Origin: Beijerinckiaceae bacterium
GTDB taxonomy: Bacteria > Pseudomonadota > Alphaproteobacteria > Rhizobiales > Beijerinckiaceae
Length of the DNA stretch: 64,000 nt
Assembly: GCA_019745195.1 (NCBI GenBank)
Contig: JAIETL010000023.1
Coordinates: 1-64,000 of the forward strand
Direction of reading: 5' to 3'
Made by a program: the position numbers and the translations under genes. The notes under the pieces are model-generated. The model was not told the DNA's origin. It made no database searches and saw nothing but the letters and a program-made list of their open reading frames with translations. Positions 42,369-50,988 of the stretch are shown one piece after another; position 1 is the stretch's first letter, and each line of letters opens with the position of its first letter.

Positions 42369-44174
42369 CTACCCCCCGATCTCTTCAGCCAACATTTCCA
42401 GCGCCAGCCAGCGCTCCTCCGCCTGCCCGATCTCGCGCGTCACCTCCTCCAGCCGCGCCGTCGCCTTGGCGAAGAGCTTCGGATCGCGGGTATAGAGATC
42501 GCCCGCCAGCGCAAGGTTCAGCTTGGCCGCTTCCGCCTGCAGCACCTCGATGCGCTTGGGCAGCGTCTCCAATGCGTGCTTCTCGTTGAAGGAGAGCTTT
42601 CGCTTGTTGACGAGCGCAGGCGCGGCAGTGGCCAGCGCGGCCTCGGCGACGGTCGCCTTACCGGCCACGCGCACCTTTGCGCCCACCCCGCGCCCGCGCT
42701 GCGCCAGCATGTCGGAATAGCCGCCGGCGAATTCCGTCCAGACGCCGTCGCCATCCGAGATCAGCGTCGCCGAGACGACGCGGTCGAGGAAGTCGCGGTC
42801 ATGGCTGACCAGCAGCACCGTGCCCTGGTAGTCGGCGAGCAGCTCCTGCAGCAGATCGAGCGTCTCGAGGTCGAGGTCGTTGGTCGGTTCGTCCAGCACC
42901 AAGAGGTTCGAGGGCTTGGCCAAGGCGCGGGCCAGCATCAGCCGGCCGCGCTCGCCGCCCGACAGCGCGCCCACCGGCGTGCGCCGCTGCAGCGGCTGGA
43001 ACAGGAAGTCCTTCATGTAGGCGATGACATGGCGCGGCGTATCGCCCACCATGACCTGGTCGGAACCGCCGCCGGTCAGCGCGTCGCCGAGCGGTGTCGC
43101 CGGGTCGAGGCTTTCGCGGCGCTGGTCGAGCGTGACCATCTCGAGCGAGACCCCGAGCTTCACCGTGCCTGAATCGGGCGCGAGCGCGCCGGTCAGCAGG
43201 TTGATCAGCGTCGTCTTGCCCGCACCATTGGGTCCGACGATGCCGATCCGGTCGCCACGCGCCACGCGCAGCGACAGATCCTTGATCACGACGTTGGAGC
43301 CGAAGGCCTTGGCGACGTTCACCGCCTCGATGACCAGCTTGCCCGAGGTCTGGGCCTCCGAAGCTTCCAGCTTCACGCTGCCGACCGCGAAGCGTGCCGT
43401 GCGGCGCTGCTCGCGCAGGCCGTGCAACTCGCCGAGCCGCCGCTGGTTGCGGGTCCGCCTGGCGCTGACGCCGTAGCGCAGCCAGTCCTCCTCGCGCGCG
43501 ATCTTGCGGTCGAGCTTGTGCCGGTCGAGTTCCTCCTGCGCCAGCACCTCGTCGCGCCAGGCCTCGAACTCGCCGAACCCCTTGTCCATGCGCTTGGTCA
43601 TGCCGCGATCGAGCCAGATTGTGGCGCGCGAGAGCGCGGTCAGGAAGCGCCGGTCATGGCTGATCAGCACCATGGCGGAGCGGAGCGATTTCAGCTCCTG
43701 CTCCAGCCATTCGATGACGGGAAGGTCGAGATGGTTGGTCGGCTCGTCGAGCAGCAGGATGTCTGGCTCGGGCGCCAGCACCCGCGCCAGCGCAGCGCGG
43801 CGCGATTCGCCGCCCGACATGGTGGCGGGGTCCTCCTCGCCGGTGAGCCCGAGTTCCGAGACGAGATAGGCCGCGCGATAATGGTCGTCGCCGGGGCCTA
43901 AGCCCGCTTCGACATAGGCGAGCGAGGTCTTGTAGCCGGTGAAGTCAGGCTCCTGTGGCAGATACTGGATGGTCGAGCCCGGCTGCAGGAAACGCTCGGC
44001 CCTGTCGGCGTCGACGAGGCCGGCCGCGATCTTGAGCAGCGTCGACTTGCCCGAGCCGTTGCGCCCGACGAGGCAGACGCGCTCAGCCGCGGAGACCGCG
44101 ATCTCGGCGGCTTCCAGCAAAGGCTGTCCGCCGAAGGTGAGCGCGACATCGCGCAGATGGAGCAAGGGGGCCAT
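42369..44174 (-). CDS. ABC-F ATPase (Uup-type)
   Basis: The 601-residue soluble protein has two ATPase domains: Walker A GRNGSGKSTLLKI and GPNGAGKTTLINL, signatures MSGGESRRAALARVLA and LSGGERGRLMLARALA, joined by a basic linker (about 235-265). A C-terminal coiled coil with a Lys/Glu pattern (about 525-600) identifies the Uup branch, which acts on DNA or ribosomes rather than transport. The start MAPLLHLRD at 44174 is chosen; upstream codons to 44408 have no homology. Confidence 0.93.
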   Translation of the reverse strand: MAPLLHLRDVALTFGGQPLLEAAEIAVSAAERVCLVGRNGSGKSTLLKIAAGLVDADRAERFLQPGSTIQYLPQEPDFTGYKTSLAYVEAGLGPGDDHYRAAYLVSELGLTGEEDPATMSGGESRRAALARVLAPEPDILLLDEPTNHLDLPVIEWLEQELKSLRSAMVLISHDRRFLTALSRATIWLDRGMTKRMDKGFGEFEAWRDEVLAQEELDRHKLDRKIAREEDWLRYGVSARRTRNQRRLGELHGLREQRRTARFAVGSVKLEASEAQTSGKLVIEAVNVAKAFGSNVVIKDLSLRVARGDRIGIVGPNGAGKTTLINLLTGALAPDSGTVKLGVSLEMVTLDQRRESLDPATPLGDALTGGGSDQVMVGDTPRHVIAYMKDFLFQPLQRRTPVGALSGGERGRLMLARALAKPSNLLVLDEPTNDLDLETLDLLQELLADYQGTVLLVSHDRDFLDRVVSATLISDGDGVWTEFAGGYSDMLAQRGRGVGAKVRVAGKATVAEAALATAAPALVNKRKLSFNEKHALETLPKRIEVLQAEAAKLNLALAGDLYTRDPKLFAKATARLEEVTREIGQAEERWLALEMLAEEIGG

Positions 44175-44313
44175 GGTCGATCCGGTTCGGGGAGCCCTCG
44201 GATAGAGCAAACGCGCGCGCGACGTAACCCCGCGCCGCCGCAGTGCAGCATAGCGCTTGCGCCCGGCGCGGATATTGCGCCAGATTTGGTCCATCGCTTT
44301 CGGAAACCCCGCC

Positions 44314-44667
44314 ATGCGCGCCGCCAGACAGTCTCGAACCGCCCGCCCCGGCGACAATGGCGGCCCGCCGCTCGACGATCCGAAACCGCATGTTCCCGAG
44401 ACCGGCAAGGGCGAGATCGGCCATTACTTCGACTGGCGCTTCGCCTCGCGCCGGGCCTGGCGCAAGGGCGGGCCGGAAATCGCGCTGCGCCGGTTCGAAC
44501 GCGCGGAGACGATCGGGCTGACCTATGAGGAGTATACGCTCGAAGTGCTGGAGCGGGGGCGGCACGTCGGCGAGGCGGAAGCGCCCGCGATCAAGGCGAA
44601 GCGAGCCGAGCGCCGCGCCGCCGGCGGCATCGTCGGGCAATCCCTCAAGGGAAAACGGCTACGGTAG
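44314..44667 (+). CDS. Conserved-type hypothetical protein, 117 aa
   Basis: The soluble protein begins MRAARQSRTARPGDNGGPPL and contains a central EIGHYFDWRFASRRAWRKGG / FERAETIGLTYEEYTLEVLE stretch with a regular charged helix pattern, then a basic C-terminus (GGIVGQSLKGKRLR). The NGGPPL motif near the N-terminus recurs in small proteins of Hyphomicrobiales. Function unknown. It diverges from the ABC-F gene and is followed by a repeat. Confidence 0.55.
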   Translation: MRAARQSRTARPGDNGGPPLDDPKPHVPETGKGEIGHYFDWRFASRRAWRKGGPEIALRRFERAETIGLTYEEYTLEVLERGRHVGEAEAPAIKAKRAERRAAGGIVGQSLKGKRLR

Positions 44668-44673
44668 ACGCAG

Positions 44674-44746
44674 CCGTCATTGCGAGCGCAGCGAAGCAAT
44701 CCAGCGTCTCGCGCTGACCTCTGGATTGCTTCGCTAGCAATGACGG
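44674..44746. repeat. REP-like palindrome (73 bp)
   Basis: CCGTCATTGC (44674-44683) and GCAATGACGG (44737-44746) are perfect inverted copies; GAAGCAATCCAG and CTGGATTGCTTC give the inner stem. This CATTGCGAGCG...GAAGCAATCC type is widespread in alphaproteobacterial genomes. It lies between two converging genes and may act as a bidirectional transcript end. Confidence 0.8.
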
Positions 44747-44753
44747 GAGTTGA

Positions 44754-45752
44754 TCACCCCACCCACAACCGCTCGGGATCATCTAGCCCGAAGCGGGCAG
44801 GCGCGGCCGCGATCGCAGCCAGCCCCTGCTCGGCCGCGTCATGGGCGGTGATGACATGCAGCGCAAACAGCGCCGCCAGATCCTCCATCGGCGGCTTGCC
44901 GCAGAACACGGCGTGGATCGTCGGCAGATCGGCGAGAGACAGGAGACGCGGGACGATGCCGCCGGCGATATAAACCCCGCCCGTCGCCTTGAAGGCGAGC
45001 GCGAGATCGCCCGCGACCCGCGCCAGCAGCCGCCAGAAGCAGACCACCGCCATCAGCGCCACCGGGTCGCCGTCGAGCGCCAGCTTTGTGATGTCGGCTG
45101 CGCTGACATCGGCCTCCAGCAGGCCGGACTGGCTGGCCACCGCGCGGTGGAAGCGCACCAGCCCGTCCCCGCTCAGCAGCCCCTCCACAGTGACGCGCGG
45201 CAGCCCGGCCGTGAGAGACGGCCAGATCTTCTCCTCGGTCGGGTCTTCCGGACCGACGCCGATATGGCCTGATTCGGTCGGCACGAGCACGCCGCGCTGC
45301 CCGCGTGCGATCAGCGCCGAGGCGCCGAAACCGGTTCCGGGCCCCATGACGAGCCTCAGACCTTTCGGCTCCGGCTTGCCCGGCACCAGCGTCTCGACAT
45401 CTCGATCGCCGAGCACGGCGAGCGAGGCCGCCAGCGCCTCGAAATCATTGACGAGCAGACCCTGCTCCAATCCAAGGGCCTGCGCAATCTTCGGCCCGTC
45501 GAAATGCCAGTTCGCATTGGTCAGTTGCGCGCTTTGGCCCTGCAGCGGCCCGGCGACCGCCAGAACGGCCGAGCGCGGCCTCAGCGACAAGGTCGAAAGC
45601 ACGCTCTCCAGCGCGGCCTCCGGCGTCGGATGCGAACCTGTGCCGATCCGCGCCAGCGGCTCGTGGCGCGCGCCGGCCTCCGGCACGAGCGACAGCCGGC
45701 AATTCGTGCCGCCGATATCGGCGACGAGCACCGGATAGGAAAAGCCGCTCAT
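44754..45752 (-). CDS. glk: Glucokinase
   Basis: The 332-residue enzyme phosphorylates glucose. It has the phosphate-1 motif VADIGGTNCRLSL (10-22), LTNANW, the sugar-site VNDFEALA (about 101-108), VMGPGTGFGAS and ESGHIG / a C-terminal YIAGGIVPR adenosine motif typical of group A bacterial Glk. It overlaps the last base of the hydroxypyruvate isomerase gene and forms a two-gene operon with it. Confidence 0.95.
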   Translation of the reverse strand: MSGFSYPVLVADIGGTNCRLSLVPEAGARHEPLARIGTGSHPTPEAALESVLSTLSLRPRSAVLAVAGPLQGQSAQLTNANWHFDGPKIAQALGLEQGLLVNDFEALAASLAVLGDRDVETLVPGKPEPKGLRLVMGPGTGFGASALIARGQRGVLVPTESGHIGVGPEDPTEEKIWPSLTAGLPRVTVEGLLSGDGLVRFHRAVASQSGLLEADVSAADITKLALDGDPVALMAVVCFWRLLARVAGDLALAFKATGGVYIAGGIVPRLLSLADLPTIHAVFCGKPPMEDLAALFALHVITAHDAAEQGLAAIAAAPARFGLDDPERLWVG

Positions 45753-46561
45753 CAGGTCTGATCCAGCGGATCGACCGGGCGGCGGTCGGTGCGGCGATAT
45801 GCCGAGAACCAGCCGAGGCCTTCCAGCGTACCGGCCTGCGGGCGGTATTCGCAGCCGACGAAGCCGTCATAGCCCAGCCCGTCGAGCTCCGAGAACAGCG
45901 CGGGATAGTCCGGCCCCGAGGCGTCCGGCTCGTGTCGGCCGTTCGCACGCGCGATCTGGACATGGCCGATGAGGGGATAGAGCGCCTTCAGCTTGGGGGA
46001 GACGTCGCCATGGATGAGTTCACAATGATACATGTCGAACTGCAGCCTGACGTTCGGCCGGCCGGCCTCGCGGACATAAGCCGCAGCCTTGTCGAAATCG
46101 TTGAGGAAATAGCCAGGCATGTCCCGGCCGTTGATCGGCTCGAGCAACAGGTCGATGCCATGCTCGCCCACCGCGTCGGCGGCGAAGGCGATCGCATCGC
46201 GATAGGCTCCCTGCGCGGCAGAATCGTTGGCGTCGATCAGCCCGGCCATCATGTGCAGGCGTTTGACGCCGGTTTCCTGGGCATAGGCCAGCGCGGTCTC
46301 GACGCCCTTCCGGAACTCCGCCTCGCGGCCCGGGATCGCGGCCATGCCGCGCTCGCCCTTTGCGAAATCGCCCGGTGGCAGGTTGAACAGCGCCTGCTCC
46401 AACGCGCCGCCCGCCAGCGCCAGCCCGACCTGCTGCGGCGTATGCTCATAGGGAAACAGGAACTCGACGGCCTCGAAACCGGCATCCGACGCCGCCTTGA
46501 AGCGGTCGAGGAAATCCCATTCGGTGAACATCATCGAGAGATTGGCGGCAAAGCGCGGCAT
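45752..46561 (-). CDS. hyi: Hydroxypyruvate isomerase (Hyi/OtnI family)
   Basis: The 269-residue TIM-barrel sugar isomerase shows MFTEWDFLDRFKAASDAGFE (about 11-30), LLLEPINGRDMPGYFL with the metal-binding Glu, QFDMYHCELIHGD, and VGCEYRP near the C-terminus. It interconverts hydroxypyruvate and tartronate semialdehyde, or acts in four-carbon acid-sugar catabolism (OtnI). Gcl and GlxR, usual partners, are absent here; it shares an operon with glk instead. Confidence 0.9.
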   Translation of the reverse strand: MPRFAANLSMMFTEWDFLDRFKAASDAGFEAVEFLFPYEHTPQQVGLALAGGALEQALFNLPPGDFAKGERGMAAIPGREAEFRKGVETALAYAQETGVKRLHMMAGLIDANDSAAQGAYRDAIAFAADAVGEHGIDLLLEPINGRDMPGYFLNDFDKAAAYVREAGRPNVRLQFDMYHCELIHGDVSPKLKALYPLIGHVQIARANGRHEPDASGPDYPALFSELDGLGYDGFVGCEYRPQAGTLEGLGWFSAYRRTDRRPVDPLDQT

Positions 46562-46621
46562 GACGGCCTCAAGGCAGGACAGGATGGGGCGAGGCTAGCG
46601 CGAAGCGCCGGCGGCGTCATG

Positions 46622-46793
46622 GGGCAACGCGGCGGGCGCGGGATGCGTTCCGCAGTTGGCATTCCGGCGCTTCGCGTCAGCGAAGAACCCGGAACCCACG
46701 ACCGGGCGCGCCCCTGCACCGGCGCATCCCGGCCCTCTCGCCCGGTCATGGGTTGCCGGGGTCGGCCCTGACGGGCCGCCCCGGAATGACAAA
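46622..46793. repeat. Imperfect inverted-repeat region
   Basis: CGGAACCCACGACCGGGCG at 46690-46708 is matched, with three differences, by CGCCCGGTCATGGGTTGCCGG at 46739-46759. A hairpin CGCTTCGC-GTCA-GCGAAG lies at 46669-46686, and GGGCCGCCCCGGAATGAC at the right edge is another common repeat word. No gene is seen in the 232-base gap 46562-46793. Confidence 0.5.
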
Positions 46794-47768
46794 CTACTTC
46801 TTCTCCGGCTTCGCCGGCGGGTTCGGATCCTTCGAGAAATTGCGGAAGACCATGTCTGGCGAGGAGGTGTTGTGGCGCGAATGGGTGGTGCGGCCCATCC
46901 AGACATCGGTCGCCTTGCCGCCGGTGAACGGCATCAGCGGCTCTTCGCGCCAGCCCTTGGCGCCGGGCTCGCGGATCGCGATGCGCGCCACGTCGTTGTT
47001 GAACTCGGTGACGTACATCGAGCGCAGCGCCAAAAAGCCTTTGCCGCCGGTCACGGCCTTGTCGAGCACGCCGTCGAGCACCATGCGGTTCTCGTCGACG
47101 CTGTCGAGCGTGAGTTTCCCCGTCGAGCCATCCTTGAAGCTCATCGTGAACGAGGTCGTCTTCGGGTCGAACGCGATCTCGCGAATGTTGACGACGGGCC
47201 GCGCGCCGTCCTGCTCGATCGGCCCGAACAGGAAGGACGAGCCGTAGGAGGAGAAGCCGAGATGCTGCGGCGGCATCGGCCTTGCGCGCCAGTAGCCGTC
47301 CTGCGGATAGACCACCAGCACCTCGTAGGACTTGTCCTTGCCGAGCTTCCAGAGCTGCACGAGGTGCAGCCCCTTCTCGACCCTGTCGCCGACCCTGAAC
47401 GTCGTATCGGCCGGCCGCCAGAAGGTCGGAAAGGTGTAGCCGACGAGCCAGTACTCGATGCTCTCGTAGAAGGTGACGCGGCGCGGCGGCACCGGCGCGG
47501 CGAAGACCGGATCGCCCGTCATGTCGCAGGCCGTCCAGTCGGCCTCCCAGTTGTCCTTCACCAGCCCCGCGATATAGGCGGGGTGGGCCGCCTCGATCTG
47601 GAAGCGCCTGACCTCCGGCGAGATCGCCTTGATCGTGACATTGTCCTTCTCGGCGCAGAGCACCGGCTCGGATTCGTTGCGGACCTCGACCGCGACGTCG
47701 CTGGCGGCGAAGGCTGGGGTGGCGAGCAGGCTCAGGCTGATAAGCAAAGGGCGAAGCATCAAGTGCAT
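46794..47768 (-). CDS. Periplasmic protein of unknown function, 324 aa
   Basis: The precursor has a signal peptide (MHLMLRPLLISLSLLATPAFA, cleavage after AFA) and a soluble beta-rich body with repeated aromatic-turn sequences (TFYESIEYWLVGYTFPTFWRPA; FSSYGSSFLFGPIEQDGARP). Cys residues at about 39 and 82 could form a disulfide. The C-terminus is Lys/Pro-rich (SKDPNPPAKPEKK). I recognise no domain. The ATG at 47768 is used because a longer frame has no signal-peptide character. Confidence 0.7.
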   Translation of the reverse strand: MHLMLRPLLISLSLLATPAFAASDVAVEVRNESEPVLCAEKDNVTIKAISPEVRRFQIEAAHPAYIAGLVKDNWEADWTACDMTGDPVFAAPVPPRRVTFYESIEYWLVGYTFPTFWRPADTTFRVGDRVEKGLHLVQLWKLGKDKSYEVLVVYPQDGYWRARPMPPQHLGFSSYGSSFLFGPIEQDGARPVVNIREIAFDPKTTSFTMSFKDGSTGKLTLDSVDENRMVLDGVLDKAVTGGKGFLALRSMYVTEFNNDVARIAIREPGAKGWREEPLMPFTGGKATDVWMGRTTHSRHNTSSPDMVFRNFSKDPNPPAKPEKK

Positions 47769-47860
47769 GGTCAATCCTGATGATGCGGAACGGTGCGCTG
47801 GCGCGGTGTGATGTCGCTCATGGCATACCAAAGGCGTCGGACATCCGGTATGGTGACGCC

Positions 47861-48076
47861 ATGACCAAATTGCTTGCAGAGGCTTTGGCCGCAACGGACA
47901 AACTGCCGCCCGACGTGCAGGACGACCTCGCGCGGATGATCCTTGCTTTCACCCAGCGCGAAAGCGAGGTGTATGTTCTGTCGGAAGAAGAACTCGCCGC
48001 GCTGGACGAAGCAGAGCGGGGCGGGTTCGCGTCAGACGAGGAGGTCGCGGCGCTCTGGACGAAAGCTGGCCGGTGA
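47861..48076 (+). CDS. Small antitoxin of a ParE/RelE-type module
   Basis: The 71-residue protein (MTKLLAEALAATDKLPPDVQ, then DDLARMILAFTQRES, and an acidic tail VLSEEELAALDEAERGGFAS) has the length and layout of the small antitoxins that accompany RelE/ParE toxins. Its stop overlaps the toxin GTG (GTGA, 48073-48076). Half-sites CATACC and GGTATG flank 47822-47854 just upstream and could be an operator. The DNA-binding type is not clear from sequence. Confidence 0.72.
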   Translation: MTKLLAEALAATDKLPPDVQDDLARMILAFTQRESEVYVLSEEELAALDEAERGGFASDEEVAALWTKAGR

Positions 48077-48363
48077 AGCTGCGCTTCCGGAGCGCGGCGC
48101 AGTCCGATATCGCGCGCATCTTCGATTACCTCGACGGCCAGTCGCCGCAGGCGCGCCAAAATCTCGAAGCGAGGCTCCGGCTGCCGCTCGAACTCCTTCT
48201 GGACTTCCCCCTCACAGGACAGACGACAACCCGCTCCGGCGTCAGACGGTTGATCGTAACATCTCACCCATATGCGATTTTCTATCGGGTGTCGGGCGAC
48301 GTCATCGTAGTGATTTCCGCGCGGCATACGGCGCGGCGGCCTCTCTCCCAATCCCGGCGCTGA
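48073..48363 (+). CDS. ParE/RelE-superfamily toxin
   Basis: The 96-residue protein starts at GTG overlapping the antitoxin stop and reads VKLRFRSAAQSDIARIFDYL, then ... VRRLIVTSHPYAIFYRVSGD and VIVVISARHTARRP. The (L/F)R..A..D...I.DYL start and the PY.I.YRV...VI..I.R..H. end are the ParE/RelE toxin fold. Whether it poisons gyrase (ParE) or cleaves mRNA (RelE) cannot be told; the pattern favours ParE. It is convergent with the fkbM gene. Confidence 0.85.
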   Translation: MKLRFRSAAQSDIARIFDYLDGQSPQARQNLEARLRLPLELLLDFPLTGQTTTRSGVRRLIVTSHPYAIFYRVSGDVIVVISARHTARRPLSQSRR

Positions 48364-48368
48364 TTTCA

Positions 48369-49127
48369 TCAGCTCAGTACCGCATAGACATCGCCCGAAT
48401 TCGCCTCATGCGGCAGCGCCCGCAAAAAATCCCCCATCGCTTCGGCGCTCGCGCTTTCCGCCAGCTCGAACCGCTGGCTCTCGCCGAGCGCGACGTTGAA
48501 GCGATAGGGGCCGAGGGTCTCCAGGATGGCGAGGCAGGCCTCGGCCACATCGCGCTGGATCGTGGTGAACTCGAAGGAGATCACCGGGATCGCCCGCGTC
48601 AGCCCAGCGAGCACGTTCGCCTCGAAACCCTCGACGTCGATCTTGGCGAGCGCCGGCAGGCCATGCGCGCAGATCAGCTTGTCGAGCGTCGTGCAGGGCA
48701 CGACGATCTCGCGGTCCCAGACCTGTTCCGCCCAGCCCTGCGCGCCTTGCGCAGCGCCGACGAAGGCCTCCGACGCGGTCGAGACCGTCGGGTTGGCGCT
48801 GTTGATCTTCAGCGTGACCGAACCCTCGCTGTCACCGCAGGCGGCCTCGACCAGCGTCACCTGGCTGTCGCGGCCATGGATCAGGCGGATGGCGCGCGCC
48901 GGACCCGGCTGCGGCTCCAGCGCGACGACGCGCGCGCCCAGCCGCCGGAAGGAGGAGATCCGGTCGCCGACATGCGAACCGATGTCGAAGGCGAGGTCGC
49001 CGGCTTTCAGGAAACGGCCGTAGAGCGCGTCCATCGCTGCGTTGCGGGCGGGATCGCCGTGATAGACCCGCAGGGAGCGCGACAGGGCCCTGGCGGTCCC
49101 CTTGGGATAGGCGACAGCCATGCTCAT
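48369..49127 (-). CDS. FkbM-family methyltransferase
   Basis: The 252-residue protein has the FkbM SAM-binding core FDIGSHVGDRISSFRRLGAR (about 48-67) with LEPQP, EAACGDSEG and the LAKIDVEGFEANVLAG motif (about 161-176). It O-methylates sugar, lipid or polyketide hydroxyls. The start ATG at 49127 lies within the opgH stop (ATGA at 49124-49127), so the two genes are translationally coupled. That points to a cell-surface glucan or another sugar as acceptor. Confidence 0.88.
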   Translation of the reverse strand: MSMAVAYPKGTARALSRSLRVYHGDPARNAAMDALYGRFLKAGDLAFDIGSHVGDRISSFRRLGARVVALEPQPGPARAIRLIHGRDSQVTLVEAACGDSEGSVTLKINSANPTVSTASEAFVGAAQGAQGWAEQVWDREIVVPCTTLDKLICAHGLPALAKIDVEGFEANVLAGLTRAIPVISFEFTTIQRDVAEACLAILETLGPYRFNVALGESQRFELAESASAEAMGDFLRALPHEANSGDVYAVLS

Positions 49128-50950
49128 CTCCGCGCCCCGACCCCGATCGCTTGCAGGACGGGCGGCGGATCGAAATCCTCGGGGATGCCGCACAGCCCCT
49201 GACGCGCGAACCAGCGCCCGACGCCCGGCAGCGCGGTCAGTATGGCGAAGGGAATCGCCAGCACATAGCCCGCCGTCAGCGGCAGCGACCAGATCAGCAC
49301 GGTCGGCGAGAGCCAGAGCAGCGTCCCGAAGATGTAGAGCCCGAACAACAGATGCGGCCACAGACCCGCGAAGGCAGTGGCGAAGGAGAGCGCATGGGCG
49401 TCCCGAGCCTGCCCGTTCCAGCCGATCCTCGCCCGCCCGAACGCCAGGCCGATCATGAACAGCGTCGTCCGGAAGGACGAGACCGCGCCCTGCAGGAAGG
49501 CGAAGACCACCTCGATCAGCGACGAGGCGATGAAGCGCCCCGTGCCGCCATAGCGCTGCGTCCCTCCCCTGGTCAGCAGGATGTCTGCGAACCCGGCGAG
49601 CTTGGGCGAAAGATACATCGAGAAGAACAGCACATAGAGGAAAGCCGCGAGACCCGAGGGATAGTTCGCGATGCCGACATCCTCGACCACCTTCAACGGC
49701 AGGAGCGCGATCATCAGCGTCCAGGCCGGCAGGCCAAGGAACATCAGGATCGCCCAGACGAGCTGGAAGCGGCTCATCGGTTTGAGCCCCGGCAGATCGA
49801 GCAGCTTGAGGTACTGCAGGTTGCCGAGGCACCAGCGCAGGTCGCGCTTGGCGAAGTCGAGCATGGTCGGCGGGTTCTCCTCCCAGCTTCCCATCTCGGT
49901 CGGCAGCACGCGGACCTCGTAGCCGGCACGGCGCATCAGGGTCGCCTCGACCTGGTCGTGGCTCATCACGGCCCCGCCCAGCGGCGGGCCGCCCGGCAGC
50001 ACCGGCAGATGGCATTCATCGCGGAAGGGCGCGATCCGGACACAGGCATTGTGGCCCCAAAACGGGCCGCATTCGCCGATCCACCAGGCCGAGCCCATGG
50101 TGTACGGCCGCATGCCGTGGCGCATCCCGAACTGGAAGATGCGCGCAAACGCGCTCTGCGACGGCATGCCGACGACGAGGCTCTGCAGGATGCCGAGCTT
50201 CGGATGCGCCTGCATCATCCGGGTCAGCTTCACGATCGCCTCGCCAGACATCACGCTGTCGGCGTCGAGCGGCAGCATGACCTCGTAGCGGTCGCCCCAG
50301 CGCTCGCAGAATTCGCGGACATTGCCGGCCTTGAAGCCTGCATTGTCGGTACGGCGGCGATAGGTCAGGCGCGAGGCCTCCCCCAGTTCGCGCGCCCACT
50401 GCGCCGCCAGCACCTCCTCGGAGGCCGCCACCACCGGATCATTGGTGTCCGACAGCACGAAATAGTCGAACCAGGCGCCCTCGCCCGTCGCATCGACGCT
50501 GTCCCTGACGACGCGCAGGCGGGCGAAGGCGCGCGCCGGGTCCTCGTTTCGGAGCGTCATCAGGATCGCGGTACGGATCGCGACCGGCGTCGCGATGTCG
50601 CCGTCGGCGGCGAAGGGTGCAACCTGCTCCATCCCGTCGTGGGCTCCATGCAGGAGCCAGAGCCCGATCACGGCGTTCCAGAAGCCGAGCACCGTCCAGG
50701 GCGCGCCGAACAGGAAGGCGACGAAGATCGCGACGTCCGTGATCGTCCAGCCGCCCGCGCCCAGCACCCGCGACAGGCCAAACAACAACGCACCGAGCGT
50801 CACGATATTCAGCGCCAGCACGAGCCAGCGCCGCGCGCTCAGGGTCGCGATCGCCTGAACGCCTGCCGGCGTCAGCCGATCGTCGCCCTCTTGCGCGCCC
50901 GGCTGGAACGTGGTCGGAGCGGGACGCTGGTTCATGGCGGTTTCCGTCAT
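49124..50950 (-). CDS. opgH: Osmoregulated periplasmic glucan glucosyltransferase OpgH (MdoH)
   Basis: The 608-residue inner-membrane family 2 glycosyltransferase polymerises the beta-1,2-glucan backbone from UDP-glucose. It has membrane helices at the N-terminus and several at the C-terminus (about 375-575), a cytoplasmic GT domain with MLPLDADSVMSG (DxD-like), GSAWWIGECGPFWGHNACVR, and the processivity motif LRWCLGN. No opgG is present; the upstream gene is the divergent MDR dehydrogenase. Start at MTETAMNQ; an ATG at 50935 is the alternative. Confidence 0.93.
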   Translation of the reverse strand: MTETAMNQRPAPTTFQPGAQEGDDRLTPAGVQAIATLSARRWLVLALNIVTLGALLFGLSRVLGAGGWTITDVAIFVAFLFGAPWTVLGFWNAVIGLWLLHGAHDGMEQVAPFAADGDIATPVAIRTAILMTLRNEDPARAFARLRVVRDSVDATGEGAWFDYFVLSDTNDPVVAASEEVLAAQWARELGEASRLTYRRRTDNAGFKAGNVREFCERWGDRYEVMLPLDADSVMSGEAIVKLTRMMQAHPKLGILQSLVVGMPSQSAFARIFQFGMRHGMRPYTMGSAWWIGECGPFWGHNACVRIAPFRDECHLPVLPGGPPLGGAVMSHDQVEATLMRRAGYEVRVLPTEMGSWEENPPTMLDFAKRDLRWCLGNLQYLKLLDLPGLKPMSRFQLVWAILMFLGLPAWTLMIALLPLKVVEDVGIANYPSGLAAFLYVLFFSMYLSPKLAGFADILLTRGGTQRYGGTGRFIASSLIEVVFAFLQGAVSSFRTTLFMIGLAFGRARIGWNGQARDAHALSFATAFAGLWPHLLFGLYIFGTLLWLSPTVLIWSLPLTAGYVLAIPFAILTALPGVGRWFARQGLCGIPEDFDPPPVLQAIGVGARR

Positions 50951-50988
50951 GCGATCGGATGGGGTGGGACAAGCGAGGATCGCCGGAG

